Assembly: GCF_042646205.1 (NCBI RefSeq)
Contig: NZ_JBHRTF010000003.1
Location: 372,001-436,000 of the forward strand
Source of the DNA: Cellvibrio fontiphilus_A
GTDB lineage: Bacteria > Pseudomonadota > Gammaproteobacteria > Pseudomonadales > Cellvibrionaceae
Direction: 5' to 3'
DNA length: 64,000 bases
A program made the position numbers and the translations under genes. Under the pieces are notes generated by a model. That model did no database searches, was not told the origin of the DNA, and worked only from the letters and a program-made list of their open reading frames with translations. This document shows positions 25,151-34,721 of the stretch, in pieces (positions within the stretch are counted from its first letter, which is position 1; every line of letters begins with the position of its first letter).

Positions 25151-26536
25151 TTACTTGGCTGTTTGCGGGCGGCGCTGTGATTGTGGTTTAGCGGCGCCAC
25201 TTGCACTGCGGTTGCCCTGTGGGTTGCGTGGTTGCTGACCTTGGGGTTTGCGCGCGGCGCCATCTTTGTTTTTGTTGCCATTTTTGGGTTTTTGCCCCAG
25301 CGCGGTTTTTTTAGGTGCACTGCGACCATTACCGCTGCCTGCACCAATTGTCATACGGCGTCCCAACACAATCGGCTCGGGTTTGGCATTAGGGTCTGGT
25401 TCAAAACCGCTCACAATTTCTTTGTCGATGCTGCGTTTAATTAATTTTTCAATATCGCGCAGGAATTTATCTTCATCAATGCACACCAGTGATATCGCCA
25501 CACCTTCGGCATCGGCGCGACCAGTACGGCCAATACGATGCACATAATCTTCCGGCACGTTGGGCAATTCATAGTTCACAACATAAGGCAGCTGGTCGAT
25601 ATCAATACCGCGCGCAGCAATATCCGTTGCCACCAAAGCGCGAATCGCGCCGCGTTTAAAATCTTCCAGGGCTTTAGTGCGTGCGCCCTGGCTTTTGTTG
25701 CCGTGAATGGCCGCAGCGCTAATGCCATCATCCTGGAGTTGCTCGGTTAACTTATTGGCGCCGTGTTTGGTGCGGGTAAAAATAAGCACCTGCTGCCAAT
25801 CGCCTTTATTAATAATGTGCGACAACAGTTCGCGTTTGCGATTGCGATCCACCGGGTGTACCACTTGGGTTACGCGTTCAGAAGCGGTATTGCGGCGCGC
25901 TACTTCAATCAAGGTGGGCTGGTTTAACAACTTATCCGCCAGCGCTTTGATTTCGTCGGAGAAAGTGGCAGAGAACAGAAGGTTTTGGCGTTGTTTGGGC
26001 AGCAGTGCCAAGACTTTTTTAATGTCATGGATAAAACCCATGTCCAACATACGGTCAGCTTCGTCCAGCACCAATACCTCTACCTGACGCAGGCTCACGG
26101 CATTTTGGTTGACTAAATCCAGCAGGCGGCCGGGCGTGGCAACCAGGATATCCACACCGCCGCGCAGCTTCATCATCTGCGGGTTAATGCTCACGCCGCC
26201 AAATACCACGGTTGAGCGCAAAGGCAGGTATTTGCCGTAATCGCGCACGCTTTCAAACACTTGCGCCGCAAGTTCACGGGTGGGCGTCAGAATCAAGGCG
26301 CGCACCGGGCGGCGGCCTTGCGCCGTTTTTTCAGCGGGTGCTTGGCTTAATTTTTCCAGCAGTGGCAAGGTGAAACCGGCGGTTTTGCCCGTACCGGTTT
26401 GCGCACCTGCCAGAATATCCCCGCCTTTTAAAACGGCAGGGATGGCTTGTAACTGAATAGGAGTAGGGGTGCTATAACCTTGATCGGCAATAGCACGCAG
26501 AATATCGGCCCGCAGACCGAGAGTATCAAACGACAT
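25151..26536 (-). CDS. rhlE: DEAD-box RNA helicase, RhlE type
   Basis: 461 residues from the ATG at 26536; upstream in-frame codons give an unconserved leader. Helicase motifs in order: Q motif (P-T-P-I-Q), A-Q-T-G-T-G-K-T, P-T-R-E-L, D-E-A-D, S-A-T, A-R-G-I-D and H-R-I-G-R-T-G-R. The last about 70 residues are a basic, Gly/Lys/Gln-rich tail, typical for RNA binding. RhlE helicases act in ribosome assembly and RNA turnover. Convergent with fleQ and apparently unrelated to flagella. Confidence 0.93.
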   Translation of the reverse strand: MSFDTLGLRADILRAIADQGYSTPTPIQLQAIPAVLKGGDILAGAQTGTGKTAGFTLPLLEKLSQAPAEKTAQGRRPVRALILTPTRELAAQVFESVRDYGKYLPLRSTVVFGGVSINPQMMKLRGGVDILVATPGRLLDLVNQNAVSLRQVEVLVLDEADRMLDMGFIHDIKKVLALLPKQRQNLLFSATFSDEIKALADKLLNQPTLIEVARRNTASERVTQVVHPVDRNRKRELLSHIINKGDWQQVLIFTRTKHGANKLTEQLQDDGISAAAIHGNKSQGARTKALEDFKRGAIRALVATDIAARGIDIDQLPYVVNYELPNVPEDYVHRIGRTGRADAEGVAISLVCIDEDKFLRDIEKLIKRSIDKEIVSGFEPDPNAKPEPIVLGRRMTIGAGSGNGRSAPKKTALGQKPKNGNKNKDGAARKPQGQQPRNPQGNRSASGAAKPQSQRRPQTAK

Positions 26537-26742
26537 AAAGTTTTCCTGTTGCTCGGCCTCCCGCGTGGCGGGCAAGGTCTGGCGAGCTGAGATGTGGCAA
26601 ACACACAGCGGTGTTTGGCAGCAGAGGAGGGCGACACTGACCTTAAGGGTGTCGCCGCGCATGGTACGCACTTGATGAAAAATATGCCAGTTAACTTTTG
26701 TTCAACTGTTGTGCTGACAGGATATCGCTAAGCGGCGTGCGG

Positions 26743-27668
26743 CTAAGTGCCACACAACCGCTGCCCAGCCATAGGGACAAAAGCCTGTGCCTGTGTGTTA
26801 ATGAAGTGGAAGGGGACTGAGGTCATTTTAAAGCCGCTGTTGCGGTGGATGACAAAGTGTAGGTGGGGGCCGCTGGAGTAGCCGGAGCTGCCGGAGCGGG
26901 CGAGGGTGGTGCCGACGCTGACCTTGTCGCCTACTTTTACGGCGGCGGTGCCGAGCAGTATGTGGCCGTAGAGGGCGAAGGTGCCGTCGCTGTGGAGTAC
27001 GCGCACGTAGTTGGCTTTATCCAGAAAAAACTGATCCACCCCGCCCATGTGGTAATCGTCTTTTACCGAGACTACAACGCCGGCGCGCGCCGCTTTAATG
27101 GCGCTACCTACGGGCAGGGCAATATCCACGGCGTAGCGGCTGCTGTCATTGTGGTGGGAGAACTTGCCGTTAAACGCTTGGGTGATTTTATGGCAGCCTT
27201 GGGTATCGACGGGCGGTGCGTAGTGCTGGTCGCTTGGGATGATGGTGTTATCGCCCAGTTGCCATTTGTATTTGAAGGGTTCGATGCTGCCCGCACTAAT
27301 AAGGCTTGCTCCTTTAGCGCCGGCACAATTACCGGTGTGGATTTGGCAAGCTGCGCTGAGCGCAGCTCTACTTGGATGGGTGCGTGAAACGGGTTTTTAA
27401 CCATTAACTGCTGTTGGTTTTTGGCTTCATCTTTGTGGACGTAAAACACCGGCTCCACTTTTTTGGCGCTGGTACTTTTGAGCTTGAGACTCTCTGCCTC
27501 GGTGTTTTTGGGTTTTTTGTCGGTGAAATGCCACTTGCCGTTGGCATCTTTGTATTTGTACACCTCGGCGGCCTGCAGGGGGCTAATCCCACTGCCCAGA
27601 ACCAAAAGGGCGCCTAGCCAGCCCAGCAAGCGGGTGATTTGTGCTGATCTTGTTAATTGCGGTTGCAT
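26743..27668 (-). pseudogene. Frameshifted DUF4124 - M23 metallopeptidase gene
   Basis: Two overlapping frames together encode one exported peptidase. The first (27668 down) gives a signal peptide and a DUF4124 domain (E-V-Y-K-Y-K-D-A-N-G-K-W-H-F-T-D). The M23 part (H-N-D-S-S-R-Y-A-V-D-I-A-L-P-V-G near 27150, Y-G-H near 26970, P-H-L-H-F near 26860) is in another frame, which extends upstream to about 27290. The frames join if one G is added to the GGG run on the coding strand (27290-27292): reading then passes V-R-G-S-I-E-P-F-K-Y-K-W-Q-L-G-D. So it is a one-base deletion or sequencing error in an otherwise intact M23 endopeptidase gene acting on cell-wall peptides. Confidence 0.8.
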
Positions 27669-27823
27669 CTTAATCCCTTACAAAGTGCGTTTACTGACGC
27701 CCAGAGGCGAGGGTGCGTTTATACGCTATTGCGCCTGGGTGTTGGAAGCCAAGTCAGCCAATTGTTTGACTGCATTGCGTGGCGATTCTTCCTAACTAAT
27801 TGAAAAATATATAAAAATAATCT

Positions 27824-27839
27824 TGGCACTGTGCTTGCA
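27824..27839 (+). promoter_or_regulatory. Sigma-54 promoter of fleSR
   Basis: TGGCAC-N5-TTGCA: GG at 27825-27826 and GC at 27837-27838 with exactly ten bases between. This is a near-perfect -24/-12 match; start expected near 27850, 85 bases before fleS. FleQ with sigma-54 drives fleSR in Pseudomonas. Confidence 0.85.
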
Positions 27840-27934
27840 AATACCCTTGTACAAACGCCTGATAGCAACTCCAAGCGTTAGCTTATTGACGGTTTTGGAA
27901 TGTGATTGGGTGAAATTGGCGATTAGGGGTTTTT

Positions 27935-29260
27935 ATGACACAAGCGCTGTTAAACACTGTGGATGGTGCCGGTTTGAGCCTGGTGCACTCGGCAGATACG
28001 GTAAAAGTACCGGTGGGTGTGCTGGCAGCATCGCCGCTGGTTAAAGAAAAATTGCTGGCCGAAAAAGGTCAGGATTTAAAAAGCGCGTTTGTGTTGTTCG
28101 ACCAGTTATCCAGCCAATTGGCGGATTCCTATCACCTGCTGGAAAACCGTGTTGCCGAATTAAATGAAGAGTTAAGCAGCCTGAGCGACCGCCGTTTGCA
28201 GGAATTGGCGGAGAAAGAAAAACTCGCCCACCGCTTGGAGAGCCTGCTGAATTTTTTGCCCGGTGGTGTAGTGGTGCTGGATTCTTCTGGTCGCGTTTCC
28301 GATTGCAACCCCGCCGCGTTGGAATTACTGGGCGAGCCATTACAAGGTGAATTGTGGCGCGAGGTGATTAAACGCAGCTTTGCACCGCGTCAGGATGATG
28401 GCCACGAAGTTTCCTTGCATGACGGTCGCCGCATTAGCATTCAAACCCGCAATTTGGGTGAAGACGGGCAAATTATTTTGCTCACCGATCAAACCGAAAC
28501 CCGCCGTTTACAAAGTGAACTGAGCCGCCACGAGCGTTTGTCTGCACTGGGCAAAATGATGAGCGCGCTTGCCCATCAAATCCGCACGCCTTTGTCCTCT
28601 GCCATGTTGTACGCCGGCCATTTGTGCAGCGGCAAATTGGATGAAGTGCGTCGCCAACAATTTTCCGAAAAAATTCTGGGGCGCTTGAACAATATCGAGC
28701 GTCAAATTCAAGACATGCTGTTTTATGTGAAAGGCGAGCTGCCCTTGAACGATATGATCAGCGTGGAGCAATTACAAACCGAGTTGGCTGAAGCCATGGA
28801 AGTTCCGCTGCTGACAAGTGAATCAACTTGTGACTGGGTGATGAATTGCCGTGAGGAAATAATCCAGTGCAATCGCGATGCTTTAGTTGGCGCGGTATTA
28901 AATTTGGTGAACAACGCCATTCAAGCGGTAGAGCGCAAAGCGCATTTGCGTATTGAATTTAACAGCTACCCCAAGGCGCTGAATAATTTAATTAAAAACA
29001 ACCCGTCACTGGATCAGGAAGCACCGCGTTTATGGATTCGCGTGTGCGACAAAGGCCCCGGCATGGCGCCTGAACTGCTCAATTCCGTGGGCGATTTATT
29101 TGTGACCACCAAAGCCCAGGGCACAGGTTTGGGCTTGAGTGTGGTGCAGGCGGTAGCACGCGCCCATCACGGAAAATTTTTATTGCAATCGACTTTAGGT
29201 AAAGGAACCTGCGCAAGCTTGTTAATTCCTTTTGCCACTTTTCAAACTCAGGGGAACTAA
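27935..29260 (+). CDS. fleS: Flagellar sensor histidine kinase FleS
   Basis: 441 residues, soluble. An N-terminal coiled coil and PAS domain (about 100-200) precede the dimerisation helix with phospho-acceptor His in A-H-Q-I-R-T-P-L-S-S, then the ATP-binding domain with N-L-V-N-N-A-I-Q-A, C-D-K-G-P-G-M and G-T-G-L-G-L-S. No transmembrane segment, as in FleS/FlrB. It phosphorylates FleR, encoded two bases downstream, to switch on hook-basal body genes. Confidence 0.95.
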   Translation: MTQALLNTVDGAGLSLVHSADTVKVPVGVLAASPLVKEKLLAEKGQDLKSAFVLFDQLSSQLADSYHLLENRVAELNEELSSLSDRRLQELAEKEKLAHRLESLLNFLPGGVVVLDSSGRVSDCNPAALELLGEPLQGELWREVIKRSFAPRQDDGHEVSLHDGRRISIQTRNLGEDGQIILLTDQTETRRLQSELSRHERLSALGKMMSALAHQIRTPLSSAMLYAGHLCSGKLDEVRRQQFSEKILGRLNNIERQIQDMLFYVKGELPLNDMISVEQLQTELAEAMEVPLLTSESTCDWVMNCREEIIQCNRDALVGAVLNLVNNAIQAVERKAHLRIEFNSYPKALNNLIKNNPSLDQEAPRLWIRVCDKGPGMAPELLNSVGDLFVTTKAQGTGLGLSVVQAVARAHHGKFLLQSTLGKGTCASLLIPFATFQTQGN

Positions 29261-29262
29261 TC

Positions 29263-30840
29263 ATGGCCTTAGCATTGCAACAAGCTGGCTTTGAAAATGC
29301 GATCAACGTGTTGGTTGTGGAAGATGACAATAACCTGCGCGAAGCCTTAACCGACACACTGCAATTAGCCGATTATGCAGTGATTGCGGTGAGCAGCGCT
29401 GAAGAAGCGCTGCAGCAGTTGGCACGCTACAGCGACATTCGCATGATTGTGTCTGATGTGAACATGGGTGGTATGAGTGGCCATGAATTGTTGCGCTGCG
29501 TAAAGCAGGATTACCCGCAAATTCCGATGATGTTAATTACGGCTTATGCAAGCATCAGCGAATCTGTTGAGGCGATGAAACAGGGCGCGGTAGATTATTT
29601 GGTCAAACCTTTTGCGCCGCAAACGCTTGTGGAAACCGTAGCGCGTCATTTAGGTGTAGCGCAATTTTCGGGCGATGAACCCGTCGCTATGGCGCCTTCC
29701 AGCAAACAATTATTGCAGCTGGCGCAGCGTGTTGCTCAATCCGATTCCACGGTTTTAATTGTGGGTGAGTCAGGCACGGGTAAAGAAGTGCTGGCGCGTT
29801 ATATTCACGATCACTCACCGCGCCGCAACCAACCCTTTATTGCGATTAACTGCGCGGCCATTCCTGAAAATATGTTGGAAGCTATGTTATTTGGCCACGA
29901 AAAAGGTGCCTACACCGGCGCGCACACCAGCAGCCCCGGTAAATTTGAACAGGCCAATGGCGGCACTTTATTGCTGGATGAAATTTCAGAAATGGATATT
30001 GGCTTGCAAGCCAAACTCTTGCGGGTGTTACAAGAGCGCGAAGTAGAGCGTTTAGGCGGCCGCAAAACCATTAAGTTGGATGTGCGCGTCATTGCCACCT
30101 CTAACCGCGATATGCGCAATGAAGTTGTGGCAGGAAAATTCCGCGAGGACTTGTATTACCGTTTAAGTGTATTGCCCCTGCAATGGGCGCCACTGCGCGA
30201 CCGCTTGGAAGATATTATTCCGCTCGCAGAAAAACTCTTGCAAAAACACGCGCACAAACAAAATCGTCGCGGTGTGAATTTGTCGCCCTCGGCGCAGCAA
30301 ATGTTGTTGGCTTACCCCTGGCCGGGCAACGTGCGCGAGTTGGATAACATTATGCAGCGCGCCTTAATTTTGCAGCCGGGTAAATCCATTCAAGCGGAAG
30401 ATCTAGGTTTGGGCGGCGAGGGCAGTTATTCACAAAGCCCAAGTCACTACAGCCAAAAGCCCAATTTGTTGCAAGCCGCGCAAGCCATAGGCGCGCCGCG
30501 CGATGATTACGCTGCCGAACGCGTTAATGAATTTACTACGCCAGCATTTGCTAACCCCGCGTTTGTTAATAATGCTTATCGCCCCAGTCAATTTTCTGTC
30601 GGCGCAGTGAACAGTGAGCATTTGGCGCTGGTGAGCAATCAGCCGGTACAACATTCATCGCTGAATAACCCGGCCTTGGGTAATGATTTAAAACAGCGTG
30701 AATACGAAATTATTATGAACACCCTGCGCAACGAGCGCGGCAGCCGTAAAAATACCGCTGAGCGTTTAGGTATTAGCGCGCGCACCCTGCGCTATAAAAT
30801 TGCGCGGCTGCGTGAAGAAGGTTATGAAATAACTGAGTGA
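29263..30840 (+). CDS. fleR: Flagellar response regulator FleR (sigma-54 activator)
   Basis: 525 residues. Receiver domain with E-D-D and phospho-acceptor Asp65 (I-V-S-D-V-N-M), AAA+ domain with G-E-S-G-T-G-K-E, a G-A-Y-T-G-A sigma-54 loop (Y in place of the usual F) and L-L-L-D-E-I-S-E, then a long Ser/Gln-rich linker of about 90 residues, and a Fis HTH (T-A-E-R-L-G-I-S-A-R-T-L-R-Y-K). Activates class III flagellar operons. Co-transcribed with fleS and ended by a strong terminator. Confidence 0.95.
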   Translation: MALALQQAGFENAINVLVVEDDNNLREALTDTLQLADYAVIAVSSAEEALQQLARYSDIRMIVSDVNMGGMSGHELLRCVKQDYPQIPMMLITAYASISESVEAMKQGAVDYLVKPFAPQTLVETVARHLGVAQFSGDEPVAMAPSSKQLLQLAQRVAQSDSTVLIVGESGTGKEVLARYIHDHSPRRNQPFIAINCAAIPENMLEAMLFGHEKGAYTGAHTSSPGKFEQANGGTLLLDEISEMDIGLQAKLLRVLQEREVERLGGRKTIKLDVRVIATSNRDMRNEVVAGKFREDLYYRLSVLPLQWAPLRDRLEDIIPLAEKLLQKHAHKQNRRGVNLSPSAQQMLLAYPWPGNVRELDNIMQRALILQPGKSIQAEDLGLGGEGSYSQSPSHYSQKPNLLQAAQAIGAPRDDYAAERVNEFTTPAFANPAFVNNAYRPSQFSVGAVNSEHLALVSNQPVQHSSLNNPALGNDLKQREYEIIMNTLRNERGSRKNTAERLGISARTLRYKIARLREEGYEITE

Positions 30841-30862
30841 TAGCGGTTGGTTTTTGCTTAAC

Positions 30863-30898
30863 AAATACCCGTCAATGAAAATTGACGGGTATTTTTTT
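30863..30898 (+). terminator. Rho-independent terminator of fleSR
   Basis: Perfect 14-bp stem (30863-30876 with 30881-30894) closed by a GAAA tetraloop and followed by T-rich sequence. Confidence 0.95.
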
Positions 30899-30905
30899 AT
30901 TTAAT

Positions 30906-30958
30906 GATTTTTATCCAGGGCCTTTTATCTGGGGATTTTTATCCAGGGCTTTTTATCT
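30906..30958. repeat. 25-bp direct repeat, two copies
   Basis: 30906-30930 and 30934-30958 differ at one base, with a 28-base period. Units contain TTTTTATCC and TTTTATCT, resembling the repeat at 3730-3803 read on the other strand. Confidence 0.75.
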
Positions 30959-30984
30959 TAGTAAGTGCTGCAGAGGCTAAGTGC

Positions 30985-31185
30985 CTAGTGCAGAAATTCA
31001 AATTCGTATTCGCAGGTCTCGCGGCGCAAGCGGCGCTCCTCCCATTTTTCTTCCAGTTTTCGGCGGCATTCCATATTGCGGCGGATTTTTTGTTTTTTGC
31101 TTTTGGAAACAACTACCTCAGCAATAAAACTGGCCATGGCATCTTCAATTATTTCCAACTCATGGTGCGCACTTAGCAGATTCAT
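30985..31185 (-). CDS. Small basic PA3496-like protein
   Basis: 66 residues from an ATG at 31185 with GAGAGAA upstream. A short acidic-neutral N-terminus is followed by a highly charged helix (K-S-K-K-Q-K-I-R-R-N-M-E, then R-R-K-L-E-E-K-W-E-E-R-R-L-R-R-E) and an aromatic end Y-E-F-E-F. The arrangement resembles the PA3496 family of small uncharacterised proteins. Family identity is tentative. It is transcribed against the flagellar genes between fleR and fliE. Confidence 0.6.
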   Translation of the reverse strand: MNLLSAHHELEIIEDAMASFIAEVVVSKSKKQKIRRNMECRRKLEEKWEERRLRRETCEYEFEFLH

Positions 31186-31359
31186 TTCTCTCTCCAGCAA
31201 AACAAAAGGAATAGATAGAACAAACGAAACGCAATCAGGGAAAGCGCCACTGAAACTATCCGGTTTCAATGACAATGCGATGAAATAAACACGACAAATT
31301 GATGAAATCGCTTAGAAACTGTACGCACTAAGGGCAAGCAATTGCCGAGCGGCAAATGT

Positions 31360-31375
31360 TGGCCTGCTTTGTGCA
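31360..31375 (+). promoter_or_regulatory. Possible sigma-54 promoter of fliE operon
   Basis: TGGCCT-N5-TGTGCA with GG at 31361-31362 and GC at 31373-31374, ten bases apart, about 80 bases before fliE. A second match with the same spacing (GG 31332-31333, GC 31344-31345) lies upstream; only one is likely used. Confidence 0.5.
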
Positions 31376-31453
31376 AAATCCCCAGTAATGATGAATAAAT
31401 CGGGCGAAATGACAAATTATTGTCGCCCGTTGATTGAGTAAGAGGGTTTTATC

Positions 31454-31828
31454 ATGGTGGATCGCGTAGACATTAGTCGGTTACTTGGCGATATGCGTGC
31501 GCTTAAAGCGCAAACCCAAGCCTTTCAGCGGCCGCAAGGTGTGGGTGATACGCCGCTTGGTATGCGCAGCCTGGGCGCACTGCCGGTAGAGGGCACAACC
31601 AAAGTGCCGAGCTTTGGCGATTTAATGACCCAGGCGGTGAATAAAGTGAATGAAACACAAAAGGCATCCAGCGCTATGGCAGAAGCTTACGAGCGTGGTG
31701 TTGCAGGGGTGGACATTACCGATGTGATGATCGCCTCGCAAAAATCCTCCGTTGCATTCCAAGCGACGGTGCAGGTGCGCAATAAGTTAATTGAAGCTTA
31801 TCGCGATGTGATGAATATGCCGATTTAA
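31454..31828 (+). CDS. fliE: Flagellar basal-body junction protein FliE
   Basis: 124 residues. C-terminal half has the conserved F-G-D-L-M-T-Q-A-V-N-K-V-N-E and V-D-I-T-D-V-M-I-A-S-Q-K-S-S-V-A-F-Q-A-T-V-Q-V-R-N-K motifs. FliE links the MS ring to the proximal rod. The N-terminal 45 residues are variable. Heads the fliEFGHIJ operon, with fliF after 74 bases. Confidence 0.95.
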   Translation: MVDRVDISRLLGDMRALKAQTQAFQRPQGVGDTPLGMRSLGALPVEGTTKVPSFGDLMTQAVNKVNETQKASSAMAEAYERGVAGVDITDVMIASQKSSVAFQATVQVRNKLIEAYRDVMNMPI

Positions 31829-31902
31829 GGCTTTATCGCGCCAGGTCTAATCACACAAATTTCTGCAGTCCACTGAATAGGTTTTTCACAAGGTAAATAA
31901 TT

Positions 31903-33606
31903 ATGGCCACATCCGCCGCACCTAATTCTGAAAAAGCGCCCGCGCAGTCACGCTTGGGTGGCGACTTTTTAGAGGGGCTCAGCAATTTAAATTTGCTGCG
32001 TCAAATTGGTTTGATGGTCACCCTGGCTGCCAGTGTAGCGATTGGTTTTGCCATAGTGATGTGGATGCAAGGCGACGACTATCGTCCACTTTACGGCCGC
32101 ATGGATAATTTGGACGCGGCTAATGTGGTAGATGTGCTGGAGCAAAACCAAATTCAATTTAAAGTGGACCCCAGCAGTGGTGCAATTTTAGTCGCCGCCG
32201 ATGATGTGCATATGGCGCGTTTAAAACTGGCGGAATTTGGTCTGCCCTCAAGCCCTGTGCAAGGTTTTGAGCTGATGGATAAAGAACAGCCTCTGGGCAC
32301 CAGTCAATTTATTGAAAGTACACGCTACCAGCGCAGTATTGAAGGCGAGTTGGCGCGCACCATTACCAGCATTAACAGTATTCGCAGCGCGCGGGTGCAT
32401 TTGGCGATCCCGAAAAAAACCGTTTTTGTGCGCGACACCGCTAACCCTACTGCCTCGGTGTTTGTGGAAGTATTTGCGGGCAGAACCGTGGATGCCGCGC
32501 AGGTTAAAGCGATTATGAATCTGGTCGCCTCCTCAGTACCCGGGATGAAAATGGCGGATGTGACCCTGGTGGATCAGCACGGCAATTTGTTATCGACCGG
32601 TGAAGAAAGTGCAGATTTATTGATGGCGGCCAAGCAACATCAATACTCCAAAGAAGTGGAGAGCAGCATCATCCGCCGCATTAACGGCATTTTGGAGCCG
32701 GTAGTGGGCGGTGGAAAATTCCGCGCAGAGGTAAGTGCCGATGTGGACTTCACCGCGGTGGAGCAAGCGGCCGAAACCTTTAACCCTGACTTGCCGGCGA
32801 TTCGCTCCGAACAGACCCTGAACGAAACCCGTCGTGCTGGCGACCTGGCGGCGGGAATTCCCGGCGCGCTCACCAATCAACCCCCGGGTACTGCCGAAGC
32901 GCCGGAGCAAATTGATCCTGCTACTGGCCAGCCGGTTGCACCTGCCACCCCCACCAATAACCGCGAACAAGCGACACGTAACTACGAGTTGGATCGCACC
33001 GTGAGTTACACCAAACATCAGCAGGGCACCCTCAAACGTTTGACGGTTGCCGTGGTGGTTGACGATAAGATTGTTAAAAACGCCGAGGGCGTCGAGACTC
33101 TGGTGCCCTGGACTGAGGCCGAATTGGAGCGCTTGTCTATACTGGTACGTGACGCGGTAGGTTTCAGCGCAGTGCGTGGCGACAGTGTGAACGTGTTGAA
33201 CTCACCTTTTGCCAACCGCGCGGTTGATCCTATGGCGGGTATGGACGCTGTGCCTTGGTGGCAGGAGTGGATAATCCCCAATATCAAATACATCGCCAGT
33301 GTATTGGTGATTTTGTTGATCGTATTTGGTTTGCTGCGCCCTATGTTTAAAAGCCTCGCCAAACAGGGCGGTGCGATTGCAGAAGAGGAAGAGGCGCGTC
33401 AGTTGGCGGCGCTGGAGGCAGCGGGTGCTGCCGGGTTGGACGGTATGTCTGACGAAACCGTTACCCTGACCGGCGGTCACGCGCTCATGTTGCCGGGGCC
33501 GGAGCAGGGTTACGAAGAGCAAATTAACGCAATTAAAGGCTTGATAGCCGACGACCCGGGCCGCGTTGCCCAGGTGGTTAAAAAGTGGATAAACCGCGAT
33601 GACTGA
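31903..33606 (+). CDS. fliF: Flagellar MS-ring protein FliF
   Basis: 567 residues with two membrane segments: one near residues 35-55 and one near 455-475, enclosing the large periplasmic ring-building domains (Y-R-P-L-Y-G, S-S-P-V-Q-G-F-E-L-M-D). The cytoplasmic tail binds FliG. Its stop codon overlaps the fliG start by eight bases. Confidence 0.97.
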   Translation: MATSAAPNSEKAPAQSRLGGDFLEGLSNLNLLRQIGLMVTLAASVAIGFAIVMWMQGDDYRPLYGRMDNLDAANVVDVLEQNQIQFKVDPSSGAILVAADDVHMARLKLAEFGLPSSPVQGFELMDKEQPLGTSQFIESTRYQRSIEGELARTITSINSIRSARVHLAIPKKTVFVRDTANPTASVFVEVFAGRTVDAAQVKAIMNLVASSVPGMKMADVTLVDQHGNLLSTGEESADLLMAAKQHQYSKEVESSIIRRINGILEPVVGGGKFRAEVSADVDFTAVEQAAETFNPDLPAIRSEQTLNETRRAGDLAAGIPGALTNQPPGTAEAPEQIDPATGQPVAPATPTNNREQATRNYELDRTVSYTKHQQGTLKRLTVAVVVDDKIVKNAEGVETLVPWTEAELERLSILVRDAVGFSAVRGDSVNVLNSPFANRAVDPMAGMDAVPWWQEWIIPNIKYIASVLVILLIVFGLLRPMFKSLAKQGGAIAEEEEARQLAALEAAGAAGLDGMSDETVTLTGGHALMLPGPEQGYEEQINAIKGLIADDPGRVAQVVKKWINRDD

Positions 33607-34630
33607 TGCAAACGATAAAGCGGTCGAGAAGGCCAAACTCAAGCTGCGCTATGTGGATCAAGCGGCAATCCTGCTGATGTCCTTGGGCGAGGCCGATGCT
33701 GCCGAGATTCTCAAGCACATGGGGCCAAAAGAAGTGCAGCGCATTGGCGGCGCCATGACCCAGCTGCAAAACGTGCAGCAGTCCGAAGTGCAATTGGTGC
33801 TCGCCAACTTTCTGGATGAAGTGCGTACCCTGACTGGCCTCGGTGTAGGTGCTGACAATTACATTCGCAAAATGCTAGTCACCGCCTTGGGCGAGGACAA
33901 AGCCAACAGCTTGATCGACCGAATCCTGATTGGTGGCAATACCACCGGATTGGACACCTTGAAGTGGATGGACGCGCGCTCGGTCGCCGATATGATCCGC
34001 AACGAACACCCGCAAATTCAGGCGATTGTGATCGCCTACCTTGAGGCCGATCAGTCCGCCGAGATCCTGACTTACTTCCCTGAAAAAGTGCGCCTCGACA
34101 TTATGATGCGCGTGGCCTCGCTGGATACAGTGCAGCCCAGTGCGCTGCAGGAATTGAACGATATTCTGGAAAAACAATTCTCCGGCAATGCGGCCTCACA
34201 AACCAAAGCCATGGGCGGTTACAAGGTGGCGGCGGAGATTATGAACAACCTCGATGGCTCTATCGAAGCCGAATTGATGGAAGGCATCAAAGAGATCGAC
34301 GAGGACATGGGCAACCAGATCCAAGACCTTATGTTTGTGTTCGACAACCTCAAAGACGTGGACGACCGCGGTATTCAGGCGCTGCTGCGCGAAGTGTCTT
34401 CCGATGTGTTGGTGGTGGCACTCAAGGGCGCCGACGACGAACTCAAGGAAAAAATCTTCAAAAATATGTCCAAGCGCGCCGCCGAATTGCTGCGCGACGA
34501 TTTGGAAACCAAACCGCCCATGCGCTTGGCCGATGTGGAAGCGGCGCAGAAGGAAATCCTTATTACCGCGCGCCGTATGGCCGATGCAGGCGAAATTATG
34601 TTGGGCGGTGGTGGCGATCAAATGGTGTAA
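33599..34630 (+). CDS. fliG: Flagellar motor switch protein FliG
   Basis: 343 residues with the three FliG domains: FliF-binding N-terminus (A-A-I-L-L-M-S-L-G), middle domain with E-H-P-Q-I-Q-A-I-V and the C-terminal torque helix with charged residues (L-R-D-D-L-E and K-E-I-L-I-T-A-R-R-M-A). Couples stator force to rotor and interacts with FliM. Overlaps fliF by eight bases. Confidence 0.97.
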   Translation: MTDANDKAVEKAKLKLRYVDQAAILLMSLGEADAAEILKHMGPKEVQRIGGAMTQLQNVQQSEVQLVLANFLDEVRTLTGLGVGADNYIRKMLVTALGEDKANSLIDRILIGGNTTGLDTLKWMDARSVADMIRNEHPQIQAIVIAYLEADQSAEILTYFPEKVRLDIMMRVASLDTVQPSALQELNDILEKQFSGNAASQTKAMGGYKVAAEIMNNLDGSIEAELMEGIKEIDEDMGNQIQDLMFVFDNLKDVDDRGIQALLREVSSDVLVVALKGADDELKEKIFKNMSKRAAELLRDDLETKPPMRLADVEAAQKEILITARRMADAGEIMLGGGGDQMV

Positions 34631-34721
34631 TGGGCATATCAGGCTTTGGGCGACCTCAAGAAAGGGCACCTTGGCCTGACCATTTACCAAAACGCCACCC
34701 ACACCAGACCCGGGAATCAGC

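Noticed and set aside
28041..28340. Long minus-strand open frames inside flagellar genes
   Set aside because: They lie within well-supported genes on the plus strand and show no motif; they reflect codon bias.
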